This document shows, piece by piece, positions 42,576 to 51,606 of a DNA stretch of 64,000 nucleotides. Source of the stretch: Spirochaetaceae bacterium (GTDB lineage: Bacteria; Spirochaetota; Leptospiria; Leptospirales; Leptonemataceae); assembly GCA_002730875.1 (NCBI GenBank), contig PCBI01000005.1, positions 434,001-498,000 of the forward strand. Direction: 5' to 3'. The notes beneath the pieces are model-generated. The model was not told the DNA's origin. It searched no databases and saw only the letters and a list, made by a program, of their open reading frames with translations. The position numbers and the translations under genes were made by a program. Positions within the stretch are counted from its first letter, which is position 1. Each line of letters starts with the position of its first letter.

Positions 42576-44465
42576 TTAAGCTTCCCCGGTCGGCGCCGCG
42601 GATGGATGGAGCGGCCGCACCTTATCGTGATAGGCTTGGAATACATCGTTAAACCTTAGATACCCCAGTAGAGTTCCGCTCCGGTCTATGATCGCAAACT
42701 TGTCAACCTCGGAATGCATCAGGATTCGAAGGGCCCTGGCCAGGGTATCCTCCGGAGTCAACGGAGGCACCGTTTCCAGAACATCTTCGACAGTGACCAG
42801 CATTCGAATGGCTCCGTCCTCACGAGAGTGATGAACTCGACGAAGCGAACACACACCCCGGTACTTGCTATCGCTATCCATAACGATAAAATCGCTGGCC
42901 TGGATTTGATGGGCCCGGTCTTCCAGGTCGGCCAGAAGCATATGGTTTTCGCAGACTGCTCTGGTTCTGAATTCGGAGAACACATCTTTGATTTTTAGCG
43001 AATCCAGGATGTCCAGGTTCATATCGTAGTAGTGAGCCGGCGATTCAAAACGGTTTTTCATCTGACCGCGATACACCGACCACTTATGCGAAAGCACCGA
43101 GGCGATAATCGAAACGATCATCAAAGGCGGCAACAGAGCGTAACTTCCAATGATGTCGCATACGGTAATCATACCGGCCATGGGAGCCCCGGCAACACCA
43201 CTAAAGAAACCCGCCATGCCCACCAGAATAAACGAGGGGACAGAAATATCCAGCGAAGGAAACCAGTAGGCGGTGAGCGTGCCCACCGCCCCGCCCAGCA
43301 TGCCGCCAATAAAAAGCGAAGGAGCAAAGATTCCTCCGGAGCCACCGCTGGCCACGGTGAAAGATGTAGTGACGATTTTTAGAAGAGCTATCAGCAAGAA
43401 GAAGCCTGCGATGGCCATGGGGTCCGCCGCCAGTCCCTGAAGGTCGTCTGGATTTCCGGTAATGCCGGTTCCGTCCGGGTCCGCCGAAATGAACGGATTC
43501 TTGCCCAGGATAATCTGCTGCATAAAACCCAGTCCCGAACCGTAGACCTCCGGGAAGAATACTCCAATGAGCCCCACCATGAGCCCGCCCAGGGCCGGCT
43601 TCCAGGCAGGATGAATTCGCAGAGTGGCAAAACAGTCGCGAATGAAATTGAAGAATACTGTGAACAGATAGCCTATTCCGGTGCAGGCCAGACCAAGTAC
43701 CAGATAGAAAAGCAACTCATGATAGTGCTGCAGCGAGACCTCGGGAACCGCAAAAATGGAGCTCTGGTCGCCGGCGGCACGGGCCACAAGATAGGCTGTA
43801 ACCGAAGACAGAATACAGGGAATCAATGAATCGCTTTCTATGTCTTCCCGGTACACCACTTCCACGGCGGTGAGTGCTCCTCCCAGCGGGGCCCGGAAGA
43901 CGGCGCCCAGACCCCCCGCTATTCCGGCCAGCATCAGAGTCCTCCGGGCCCGTGCCCCGGCCCCCACAACCCTGGCAATGGCCGAACCGATCCCGCCCCC
44001 GATCTGCATAATCGGACCTTCCGGACCGGCGCTTCCCCCGGAAGACACGGTAAAGATTGTAGCTACCGATTTATATAGAGGAATCCGTGAGGAAACTTTG
44101 CCTTCCTTCCGGTGGAAGGCCTCGATCATGGTGTCCGTGCCGCTACCCGCCGCATCGGGAGATATGTAGTGCACAACGAGTCCGCAAAGTAAACCGCCCA
44201 CAACGGGCAGAAGCATCATCATCCAGGGATTGAACGGAACCAGGGGAGTGCCGCCAATAGGATGCTCCCCGGCCGGATAGCTGCGATGCATTCCGACGAT
44301 ATAATCAAATGTAAAATGCTCGGCATAGGACAGGGCCAGGTGAAATAAGACTGCGCCGGCGCCGGTGGCCAGGCCAATCAGAATCGAATACATGTAGACT
44401 CGTCTGGGATTTCGAATGCCCATCAGTGCCCGGAATTGGTGGAGCCATGGATGGTAATCGGGCAT
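42576..44465 (-). CDS. ClC-type chloride channel/transporter with CBS domains
   Basis: A 629-residue protein (ATG 44465; a GTG at 44522 would overlap prmC). The ClC core spans about 10-430: GSGTDTMIEAF, GGSAGPEGPIMQIGGGIGS with the gating Glu, and GGSGGIFAPSLFIGGMLGG. The final 130 residues form a CBS pair: FIVMDSDSKYRGVCSLRRV and FAIIDRSGTLLGYLRFNDV. The CBS pair usually binds an adenine nucleotide and regulates the channel. Because the gating Glu is present it is likely a Cl-/H+ exchanger; selectivity cannot be read from sequence alone. It is divergent from prmC with only 40 bp between starts. Confidence 0.93.
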   Translation of the reverse strand: MPDYHPWLHQFRALMGIRNPRRVYMYSILIGLATGAGAVLFHLALSYAEHFTFDYIVGMHRSYPAGEHPIGGTPLVPFNPWMMMLLPVVGGLLCGLVVHYISPDAAGSGTDTMIEAFHRKEGKVSSRIPLYKSVATIFTVSSGGSAGPEGPIMQIGGGIGSAIARVVGAGARARRTLMLAGIAGGLGAVFRAPLGGALTAVEVVYREDIESDSLIPCILSSVTAYLVARAAGDQSSIFAVPEVSLQHYHELLFYLVLGLACTGIGYLFTVFFNFIRDCFATLRIHPAWKPALGGLMVGLIGVFFPEVYGSGLGFMQQIILGKNPFISADPDGTGITGNPDDLQGLAADPMAIAGFFLLIALLKIVTTSFTVASGGSGGIFAPSLFIGGMLGGAVGTLTAYWFPSLDISVPSFILVGMAGFFSGVAGAPMAGMITVCDIIGSYALLPPLMIVSIIASVLSHKWSVYRGQMKNRFESPAHYYDMNLDILDSLKIKDVFSEFRTRAVCENHMLLADLEDRAHQIQASDFIVMDSDSKYRGVCSLRRVHHSREDGAIRMLVTVEDVLETVPPLTPEDTLARALRILMHSEVDKFAIIDRSGTLLGYLRFNDVFQAYHDKVRPLHPSAAPTGEA

Positions 44466-44505
44466 AATTACAGGTCTATTCAGGGCCTCCGGGGCATCAA
44501 TAGTT

Positions 44506-45441
44506 TTGGAAAACAATACCACATTTAACGAAAGGATTCAGGAGCTGGCCGGGCTGATCCATGAAGGCTTCAACTACATAAGCTACGAAGAAGCCCGCCG
44601 GGAGCTGCTACTCTGGATCTCGGAAACCACCGGGCTGAACGCAATCAAACTGCGGGTGGATCCGCCGGAACTCTCGGAAGAACAGTGGTCCAGCCTGGAA
44701 AGCTTTGCGGTACGACGTTCCATGGGCATGCCCTTTGCGTATCTACTGGGACGATGTCATTTCTATGACCTGGAGCTGGCTATCGGCCCCGGAGTCTTGA
44801 TTCCGCGACCGGAAACGGAAGAATTGGTGGACCGGGCCGTGGCCTGGACAGAGGAGCGGATCGCCGAATCCACAGAGAAACTGCGCATCCTCGATCTATG
44901 CACCGGTAGCGGATGCATAGGAGTGGCCACCGGCCATGCGCTGAAGCAGAAAATGAATCAGCGAAAGCTGCCAAAGGTGGAATTGGACATTGCACTGTCC
45001 GATGAATCCGCCTATGCGCTGGAATATGCCAGAGTAAACTCCGATGCGTACGCAGAGCCTGGGTTGCATTTCTCCATCTTTGAAGGCGATCTAATGGCTC
45101 CCTTTAGAAAGGAAAAAGCGCCTCCTTTTGATCTGATTCTTTGTAATCCGCCGTACGTACATCCGGATGAAATACCGCTGCTGGCGCCAGAAACCTATCT
45201 ACACGAACCCGCTGAGGCTTTGTTTCACAACGATCCCCCTGCGCTGTATATTCAGATTATCCGGGAATGCCTTCCCTTCCTGAGCGATCATGGAGTGATC
45301 ATTATGGAGCTTTCTCAATTCGTTTACCAGGTAGTGAGCATGCTCTGCGAAAACGAGTTTCCGGACTGCACTTACAGGGTGGAGAAGGATCTTTCCGGAA
45401 AACAAAGGTTTCTGATTTTTGCTTGTAACTCCCATCCATAG
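44506..45441 (+). CDS. prmC: Release-factor glutamine methyltransferase PrmC/HemK
   Basis: A 311-residue protein with a TTG start at 44506. The N-terminal helical domain is followed by the substrate-linker GMPFAYLLGRCHFYDLELAIGPGVLIPRPETEELVD, the SAM-binding ILDLCTGSGCIGVATG and the catalytic NPPY in ILCNPPYVHPDEI. PrmC methylates the GGQ glutamine of release factors RF1/RF2. It is longer than E. coli PrmC (277) because of small insertions. tpiA follows after 16 bp on the same strand. Confidence 0.94.
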   Translation: MENNTTFNERIQELAGLIHEGFNYISYEEARRELLLWISETTGLNAIKLRVDPPELSEEQWSSLESFAVRRSMGMPFAYLLGRCHFYDLELAIGPGVLIPRPETEELVDRAVAWTEERIAESTEKLRILDLCTGSGCIGVATGHALKQKMNQRKLPKVELDIALSDESAYALEYARVNSDAYAEPGLHFSIFEGDLMAPFRKEKAPPFDLILCNPPYVHPDEIPLLAPETYLHEPAEALFHNDPPALYIQIIRECLPFLSDHGVIIMELSQFVYQVVSMLCENEFPDCTYRVEKDLSGKQRFLIFACNSHP

Positions 45442-45457
45442 GCGAAACAACAAGCCA

Positions 45458-46207
45458 ATGAGAAAGAAGTTCATTGCTGGAAACTGGAAAATGAATCTTG
45501 TGCCGGGCGCCGCCGCCCAATTGGCCCGGGATTTGAAGTCCAACCTCACCGGATCTGAAAGCGCCGAAATCGCCGTATGCCCTCCCTATGTTGCCATCCC
45601 GGCCGTCATCCAGGAACTAAAAGGCACATCCATTTCTGTGGGCGCGCAGGACATGCACTGGGAAGACCAGGGCGCATTTACCGGGAAAATCTCCCACGAC
45701 ATGCTAACCGATCTGGGATGCGATTATGTTATTCTGGGCCACAGCGAACAGCGACAGTACTTCCACGAAACCGACGAAACCGTAAACAAGAAGACAGTTA
45801 AAGCCCTGGAGAAAGGCCTGAAGCCCATTGTCTGCGTGGGCGAAACCCTGGAAGAGCGGGATGCAGGCAAAACCAATGAAGTGGTGCAGACACAACTTTT
45901 GGGAGCTCTGAAGGGCATTTCGGATTTGAAAGATACGGTCATCGCTTACGAGCCAGTCTGGGCCATAGGTACCGGAAAGAATGCTACCCCTGAAATGGCG
46001 CAGGAAGTGCATTCCATGATTCGAGAGAAGCTGAATCAAATGTATGCCGCAAAAGCCAACGATGTTCGAATTCTGTACGGCGGCTCCATGAAGCCGGACA
46101 ACGCAGACGGCCTTCTGAAGATGGAAGATATCGACGGAGGACTGATTGGCGGCGCCTCTTTGAAAGCCGATGCTTTCTTTGGGATCATCAAGGCTGCAAG
46201 TTCTTGA
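45458..46207 (+). CDS. tpiA: Triosephosphate isomerase
   Basis: A 249-residue enzyme of the usual size, starting at ATG 45458 (MRKKFIAGNWKMN with the active-site Asn and Lys). Active-site His in ILGHSEQRQYF, catalytic Glu in IAYEPVWAIGTGKNATPEMA, phosphate loop LYGGSMKP and GLIGGASLKADAF. It interconverts dihydroxyacetone phosphate and glyceraldehyde 3-phosphate. It is 16 bp behind prmC; its 3' end overlaps the convergent sulfatase-like gene by 20 bp. Confidence 0.98.
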   Translation: MRKKFIAGNWKMNLVPGAAAQLARDLKSNLTGSESAEIAVCPPYVAIPAVIQELKGTSISVGAQDMHWEDQGAFTGKISHDMLTDLGCDYVILGHSEQRQYFHETDETVNKKTVKALEKGLKPIVCVGETLEERDAGKTNEVVQTQLLGALKGISDLKDTVIAYEPVWAIGTGKNATPEMAQEVHSMIREKLNQMYAAKANDVRILYGGSMKPDNADGLLKMEDIDGGLIGGASLKADAFFGIIKAASS

Positions 46208-48266
46208 TTCGGCGCTGTTCGTCTCTCGGGCTGCCTTTTTCTCCGGCCGGAGATAAAGGCAGCGCTATCCTTTCTCGGCTACCGGTCATCTGATTGCCAA
46301 TCCATAGCTCGCCCGAATCCGGATCCAGCCCAAACGATTGCATGGGATATACAAAGTCCGGCCCCAGAAGCTCATGGATTCCCCGGGCCCAGGGAGCTGG
46401 CAGATCCTTCCGATAGAAACCTATCCGCGAACGATTCTTTGCCACGGAAAATAGGTTCGTATCCAGAAATACCAGGCTGGCCGGTCCTTGCACTAAAACC
46501 ACGGTGTTTCGCTTTCCTTCGAAATCGTTTTTCCAGATTTCCAGAACGGGCTGAATTTCGGACCAGCTTAAGGCAGTCTTCGTAAGATCCAGATGAACCC
46601 AGAAGAAGAACCGATCCTCCCTGTACTTACGAAAAAGAACGTTGGATCGATACAGGTATTCTTTCACGCCTTCTACGATTCGGGCATGGTCCTTTTTACG
46701 CCCGGCATCTTCGAGATTCAACGAATAGGGTTCCAGAACCTGACATCCTTCGTCCAGACGGGCCGGATGCACATGATTGAAATAACCGCCATTTCCGGTA
46801 CAAATTGTTCGATACCCTCGGTCTACGTAATCGGAAAGAATGGAACGGCTATCTTTTCCTTCTACTGGATCCCGCCCATGCAACAAATCCCTGAGCGAAA
46901 AAGCCAGATCGTCGGATGTTAGCACCGAGACGCTTTCTATATCCGGTAGTCCGGCAGACAAAGACTCGAACGGCAGCGCTACTGTTAGGAGTCGTTCGCC
47001 TGAGGCAGTTCCGGGATTCGATTCTGGAGGCACAAACCTGCGCGGCTCCTCTGTCGAGTCATTGGTCCTGCCGGGACCTTCCAGGGAGTTAGCGGTTCTA
47101 CCAGCATCTTCGGATGATACATCAAGCGCTTCTTTCCCGGATCGTTCGCGAACGGTGAACGGATCGGTGGTTCTGCCATCGGTACTGGCCGTCCTGGTCG
47201 ATGAGATGAAGTCTGCGCGAATACCTGGATTTGAATCATCCGGATCGCCGCCAGGAAACCAGGAGTTACCGTCCCGGTCCCGGTCAAGAAAAGCGGCAAA
47301 GAAAGTCAGGCCTTCAGCAACTGCTTTGCTGCGATAGGCAGCAGGCCCCAGAGACTCGCTTCGCATGAGAAAAGATAGGAGGGCGATCTGCACTACGAAG
47401 TAGATAACCTGGAACCATCCCAGGGCCGAACCGGGGCTGGAAGCCTTTGCGTCTTTGCTCAGAAGTAGTCCGGAAAGCCACCAGTAGACAGCGAGAAATA
47501 CACAAATCAATCCGGGTACCTGACCCGGGAAATCGGGGTTCCACTGGTTGGCGCCAAAGTGCAGGGCCAGCATTAGAGGAATCAAAAAGAAAGCGAAATA
47601 GGAAAGGCCATAGGGCACCGGAAAGGTTTCGTATTCTGGAGACAGGGCCAGTCGACGACGGCTCTGAAGAAAGAGAAAGATCAGAAGAGAAAGCGCCAGC
47701 GAATACAGGGAAAAGGGGCCGTATTCCTGGATGGAGGATTCCGGGCCAATGGAGGCGGGAAGCAAAATGAAGCGCGCGCCCGCCACCCCGGCCAGCAGAA
47801 AAGTTGCGTTCATTCCCCGGAACAAAGGAAAGAAGAAAAGCGCTAACAGAAGAAGAAGCAGCGCCAGGGCCAGCCATAGATGACCGGCCAGAGCCGGAAA
47901 GATCGGTCCTGAGCCCAGCATACCCGACCAGCTAATCAGGGGTTCCGCAGTGAGTAGGAAAATGGAAATGGCCGGCGAAGCAAAGTTCCAGAAATGTTCG
48001 ATGCGAAGCAGCATGGCGCCGGGGATACGCACCAGCTGAAAGTATAGTTCCAGGACCAGGGCCGCAAAAAGAAGAAAGAGTAGCAGAATTGCCAGTCCTG
48101 CCAGTGTCATGGGGCCCGGTTGCGAAAATCGGGAGAAGTCTATGCCCAGCCAGAAGGCTACAGGAACCAGGCAGGCCAGCAGCGACAGCGCCAAAAGACT
48201 GAATACGCGCAAGGACCGTCCTTTCAGGATACCACCGAATAGCAATCTGGTTGAGCTAATTTCCAC
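46188..48266 (-). CDS. Membrane protein with degenerate sulfatase/alkaline-phosphatase-like domain
   Basis: A 692-residue protein (GTG start). About eight membrane helices lie in the first 310 residues. Then comes a Asp-rich calcium-like motif DRDRDGNSWFPGGDPDDSNPG, a Ser/Arg-rich linker, and a soluble C-terminal domain with SVLTSDDLAFSLRDLLHG, IRTICTGNGGYFN-like and FFFWVHLDL segments in the order seen in LTA-synthase/sulfatase-type membrane enzymes. The catalytic Thr/Ser-Cys motif and the terminal metal-binding DHG are not seen, so it may be inactive or act on unusual substrates. Possibly an envelope-modifying enzyme. Its 3' end overlaps tpiA. Confidence 0.75.
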   Translation of the reverse strand: MEISSTRLLFGGILKGRSLRVFSLLALSLLACLVPVAFWLGIDFSRFSQPGPMTLAGLAILLLFLLFAALVLELYFQLVRIPGAMLLRIEHFWNFASPAISIFLLTAEPLISWSGMLGSGPIFPALAGHLWLALALLLLLLALFFFPLFRGMNATFLLAGVAGARFILLPASIGPESSIQEYGPFSLYSLALSLLIFLFLQSRRRLALSPEYETFPVPYGLSYFAFFLIPLMLALHFGANQWNPDFPGQVPGLICVFLAVYWWLSGLLLSKDAKASSPGSALGWFQVIYFVVQIALLSFLMRSESLGPAAYRSKAVAEGLTFFAAFLDRDRDGNSWFPGGDPDDSNPGIRADFISSTRTASTDGRTTDPFTVRERSGKEALDVSSEDAGRTANSLEGPGRTNDSTEEPRRFVPPESNPGTASGERLLTVALPFESLSAGLPDIESVSVLTSDDLAFSLRDLLHGRDPVEGKDSRSILSDYVDRGYRTICTGNGGYFNHVHPARLDEGCQVLEPYSLNLEDAGRKKDHARIVEGVKEYLYRSNVLFRKYREDRFFFWVHLDLTKTALSWSEIQPVLEIWKNDFEGKRNTVVLVQGPASLVFLDTNLFSVAKNRSRIGFYRKDLPAPWARGIHELLGPDFVYPMQSFGLDPDSGELWIGNQMTGSRERIALPLSPAGEKGSPRDEQRRIKNLQP
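46230..46263. terminator. 34-nt near-perfect palindrome just after tpiA, inside the sulfatase-like gene
   Basis: Sixteen of seventeen base pairs match about a centre at 46246/46247 (tctccgg|ccggaga core, with gctgccttt and aaaggcagc arms). It lies 22 bp after the tpiA stop and within the last codons of the convergent gene, so it may end tpiA transcription and slow the opposing transcript. The U-run is poor on the plus strand. Confidence 0.6.
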
Positions 48267-48467
48267 CTTGGCTATATAGTCGGTATGAATTCTGGTTTAC
48301 TGCACCAGGATAAAGAAGGGTGTGCAATACCCCCTATGGGTTTTATTGTTGGCGTTTCTGCAAAGGCCACGTATGGTTTTTTCAGGGGCGCCATTGTTGA
48401 AAGACAGGCCGCCAAAATCGGTTGAAAAAAGACGGGGTAGGAAAAGAACGAATCGAGAGTAGTTGGT

Positions 48468-49229
48468 ATGATAGATGCAAATCAGGATACATTCCAGAAT
48501 GAAGTAATCGAAAAATCCCGAGAGGTGCCGGTGCTGGTGGATTTCTGGGCGCCCTGGTGCGGGCCCTGCAGAATGCTTGGTCCCCTTCTGGAAAAGCTGG
48601 AAAAGGAATCGGAGGGCGCCTGGAAGCTGGTGAAGGTAAACACCGATGAACAGCCCCATCTGGCGGGTAACTACAACGTTTCCGGTATACCGCACTGTGT
48701 AATGTTTAGCGGCGGTGAGCCCGTGGATCAGTTCACGGGAGCTCTGCCGGAACATATGCTACGGGAATTCCTGGGAAAGCACGTTAAAGATGAAAACATA
48801 GCCCTTCTGGAGGCCCTGGCCGACACCGATCCAGAACAAGCTGTTCGAGAAATCCTGGAGCTACCCTCGGTGAGCAGCCAACACAGCCATATTCTCTGGC
48901 GGGGCGTGCAATCCATGCTCAAAAAGGCCAATACAGACTACATCAGGGAAGCGCTACAAGCCATAACGGCTGCCGAGCTTACAAACGAAAAGACGGCACT
49001 GCTGAACCTGCTCGAATCAGATATTTCGCCTGACGAGCTCAAGGAGCTGGGAAAACTCTTTGGATCGGAAAAAGAAATCAGGGATGTGCTTGACCTATTC
49101 GTCGAATCTCTCGAAAGAAATAAGGGAAAGCAAGAGAAAGAGAAACTAATTGCCAGCTTCCATTTGCTAGGACAGAACCATCCGCTGGTTAATGAATACC
49201 GCAAAAAGATGGCCCAAATACTGTTCTAA
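48468..49229 (+). CDS. Thioredoxin-domain protein with C-terminal helical domain (CnoX/YbbN-like)
   Basis: A 253-residue protein. Residues 1-108 form a thioredoxin domain with WAPWCGPCRMLGPLLEKL and the cis-Pro loop GIPHCVMFSGGEPVDQFTG. The remaining 145 residues are helical and acidic (EALADTDPEQAVREILEL, SDISPDELKELGKLFGSEKEIRDVLDLF), like the TPR-type tail of CnoX/YbbN. E. coli CnoX has lost the second active Cys, but here CGPC is complete, so it should be an active reductase as well as a possible chaperone-like holdase. First gene of a six-gene plus-strand run. Confidence 0.87.
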   Translation: MIDANQDTFQNEVIEKSREVPVLVDFWAPWCGPCRMLGPLLEKLEKESEGAWKLVKVNTDEQPHLAGNYNVSGIPHCVMFSGGEPVDQFTGALPEHMLREFLGKHVKDENIALLEALADTDPEQAVREILELPSVSSQHSHILWRGVQSMLKKANTDYIREALQAITAAELTNEKTALLNLLESDISPDELKELGKLFGSEKEIRDVLDLFVESLERNKGKQEKEKLIASFHLLGQNHPLVNEYRKKMAQILF

Positions 49230-49289
49230 CATATGCCACTGAGTAAGATTACTCTCGTCCACAGGCCATCAACTCACCAGGAAAGCACA

Positions 49290-49805
49290 ATGCAAACTAA
49301 GCCAGAAGCAGTATCCGTTCTATTCGTATGTCACGGCAATATTTGCCGCTCCCCGGCCGCCGAAGGCGCGCTCCGGAATCAGATCAAGAAGCAGGGTTTG
49401 TCCGGCCACATCAAGGTGGACTCCTGCGGAACCAGCGCCTACCATATTGGAGAAATCCCGCATCCAGATACGCGAAAGGCCGCCGCCGAAGCCGGCATCA
49501 AGTTGGAGCATCGGGCCCGTCAATTCACTCCTTTTGACCTGGAGCGATTCGATTTCATTCTGGCAATGGATCGCCATAACTATGAAGATGTACTGGCGGC
49601 CACGTCCAGCGAAGAAGAACGCTCCCGGGTATTCATGTACCGTAAGTTCGATCCAGAAGTAGAAGGTACGCGAATACCGGATGTTCCGGACCCATACTAC
49701 GGTGGCTTTGCGGGATTCCGCGAAGTACAATCCATAGTGGAAAGGACTTCCGAAAGCATCCTGGAGTGGATTCGCTCCAAAGAGCCCGCTGCGCAGAACA
49801 AGTAA
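49290..49805 (+). CDS. Low-molecular-weight protein tyrosine phosphatase
   Basis: A 171-residue enzyme. ATG 49290 follows GGAAAGCACA. The P-loop is VLFVCHGNICRSPAAEG with catalytic Cys and Arg (CX5R), and the acid loop is IPDVPDPYYGG with Asp followed by the aromatic pair. Bacterial members act on tyrosine kinases of polysaccharide export or on arginine phosphate. Here there is no such kinase in the neighbourhood. It follows the thioredoxin-like gene by 60 bp. Confidence 0.95.
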   Translation: MQTKPEAVSVLFVCHGNICRSPAAEGALRNQIKKQGLSGHIKVDSCGTSAYHIGEIPHPDTRKAAAEAGIKLEHRARQFTPFDLERFDFILAMDRHNYEDVLAATSSEEERSRVFMYRKFDPEVEGTRIPDVPDPYYGGFAGFREVQSIVERTSESILEWIRSKEPAAQNK

Positions 49806-49850
49806 AACATTTGCGCTGCCAGCAAAGGCTTCCAACCTTACCGGTGCCTT

Positions 49851-50627
49851 ATGCCGGACAACCCAGAACAAGAATTTGAAACACTCAAGAGGGAGAATGT
49901 ACGAGTTTATCGCACGATCAACCACGACATTAAGAGTCCTCTCTACGCCATCCAGAGCCTTACAGCGATGTTCGCGCAGGATCCGTCCTCTTTCAGCCCG
50001 GAAGAGCTGAATACAATGGCTGTGGAAATCAACCGATCGGTGGGCGGCATGGAAGAGGTGCTGGAAAGCCTGCTGTCCTGGATGGACTATCAGACTCGAA
50101 GATACGAAGCAAGCACAGAACCGCAAGACTTGAAGGAACAGCTCCTGGCCGCCGTACATGAAGAGAAGTCCCGAGCGGATGCCAAGCAAGTGCATATAGA
50201 GTTGCAGACGGATGAATCCATTCAAGTTGCCGCTCTTTCCGGGGCACTCATCCGGGCGACCCGGGCGCTAATCAACAACGCCATCAAGTTTTCGCCCAGG
50301 GGGTCGACCGTTAGAGTCGAATTAAAGAAGGAAGCAGACCACGCTACGGTACTTGTTCATGATCAAGGCCCCGGACTCTCGCCGTCGGTTCAACAACAGC
50401 TTTTCCATCTGGAGCATCGAATCATGACCGAAGGAAGCGAAGGCGAAAAGGGAGCCGGCGTCAGTCTCTTGATGGCGAAGGATGCCATGGAAAGGAGCCG
50501 AGGAAACGTAGGATTTCTGCCCGCCGAAACGGGAGCCTGTTTCTATCTGGAGATCCCGCTGGCAGATATCTCGGGGACCGCAGCGGATGATGGCCCTGGT
50601 GACGAAACGTTAGGAGGCGCTCGATGA
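49851..50627 (+). CDS. Soluble histidine kinase without sensor or membrane domain
   Basis: A 258-residue protein. The H-box is YRTINHDIKSPLYAIQSL; the ATPase part has RATRALINNAIKFSPRGS (N-box), VLVHDQGPGLSP (G1) and KGAGVSLLMAKDAMERSRGNVGF (altered G2, in place of GxGLGL). There are no membrane helices, PAS or HAMP domains, so it must sense by partner binding or receive a signal in the cytoplasm. No response regulator is adjacent. The last 30 residues are polar. The stop overlaps the HMG-CoA lyase start (ATGA). Confidence 0.87.
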   Translation: MPDNPEQEFETLKRENVRVYRTINHDIKSPLYAIQSLTAMFAQDPSSFSPEELNTMAVEINRSVGGMEEVLESLLSWMDYQTRRYEASTEPQDLKEQLLAAVHEEKSRADAKQVHIELQTDESIQVAALSGALIRATRALINNAIKFSPRGSTVRVELKKEADHATVLVHDQGPGLSPSVQQQLFHLEHRIMTEGSEGEKGAGVSLLMAKDAMERSRGNVGFLPAETGACFYLEIPLADISGTAADDGPGDETLGGAR

Positions 50628-51544
50628 GTACGATCGCGATCTGTGAAGTAGGCCCCAGGGATGGCCTGCAAAACGAAAAGGCCGTCATAGCCCCGGAAGA
50701 TAAAGTCCAGTTCATTCAGCTTCTGGCCGGGGCAGGACTCAAAGAAATCGAAGCCACATCATTTGTGCGCCCTGGAGTGATCCCACAACTCTCCGATGCC
50801 GAGCAAGTTTTTGCCGCGGTGAAGCATCTTCAAACGGAAATCAGTCTGCCTGTACTCGTACCTAACGCGAAAGGTCTGGAAAGGGCATTGCAAAGCGGAG
50901 TTAAAAGCCTGGCAGTGTTTACGGCCACCAGCGAATCCTTCACAAAGAAAAACACAAACGCTACTCTGAAAGAAAGCATGGATCGCATTCGTGACATTAT
51001 GAAGGAGCTACAGAGCCAGCCGGAGGTTCGCGTCCGCGGCTACATTAGCACTGTGGTGGACTGTCCCTACGAAGGAAAACAGGATCCAGGTAAATGCGCC
51101 GCCATTGTGACGGAACTGCTCGAGATGGGCTGCTTCGAAGTATCCCTGGGAGAAACTATCGGTACAGCGGTTCCGGAAGACATCCGGCGGCTCCTGGATT
51201 CGGTATTGCGAAGCAATCCTGCGGAAAAACTGGCCGGTCATTTTCATGATACCCGTGGGACCGCACTCGCCAATGTATTTGCCGCGCTCGATATGGGAAT
51301 CCGCTCCTTTGATTCCAGCGCCGGCGGGATGGGAGGCTGCCCGTATGCACCAGGTGCGGCCGGTAACGTGGCCACCGAAGACCTGGTGTATGCTTTGCAT
51401 CGATCCGGTTTCGAAACGGGCGTGAATCTGACGGATCTATGCAGGGCTACTGCTCACATAGAACAGGCCGTGGGTCGCCCATCGACTTCCCGCGTCTATC
51501 AGGCCATGAAAGCTTCCAGCATCCAGATTTCCGAGCAGGAGTGA
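50624..51544 (+). CDS. Hydroxymethylglutaryl-CoA lyase family enzyme
   Basis: A 306-residue TIM-barrel enzyme of the DRE-metallolyase family. EVGPRDGLQNEK has the metal-site Asp/Arg/Gln, EATSFVRPGVIPQLSDA is typical of HMGL (SFV.P..vPQm.D), VSLGETIGTA and GHFHDTRGTALANVFAALDMGI contain the HxH metal ligands, and GGMGGCPYAPGAAGNVATEDLVY carries the catalytic Cys loop. It splits HMG-CoA to acetyl-CoA and acetoacetate at the end of leucine breakdown. No other leucine-degradation gene is seen in the window. Overlaps the kinase gene by 4 bp. Confidence 0.94.
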   Translation: MSTIAICEVGPRDGLQNEKAVIAPEDKVQFIQLLAGAGLKEIEATSFVRPGVIPQLSDAEQVFAAVKHLQTEISLPVLVPNAKGLERALQSGVKSLAVFTATSESFTKKNTNATLKESMDRIRDIMKELQSQPEVRVRGYISTVVDCPYEGKQDPGKCAAIVTELLEMGCFEVSLGETIGTAVPEDIRRLLDSVLRSNPAEKLAGHFHDTRGTALANVFAALDMGIRSFDSSAGGMGGCPYAPGAAGNVATEDLVYALHRSGFETGVNLTDLCRATAHIEQAVGRPSTSRVYQAMKASSIQISEQE

Positions 51545-51606
51545 AATCGGGACCAGCCCCGGCCTCGTCATTCGCCAGGGGAATCTTTACGAAGCGAGAC
51601 AATCAT

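Noticed and set aside
46840..47337. 165-codon plus-strand Ser/Arg/Pro-rich frame
   Set aside because: Antisense shadow of the Ser/Arg-rich linker of the sulfatase-like protein.
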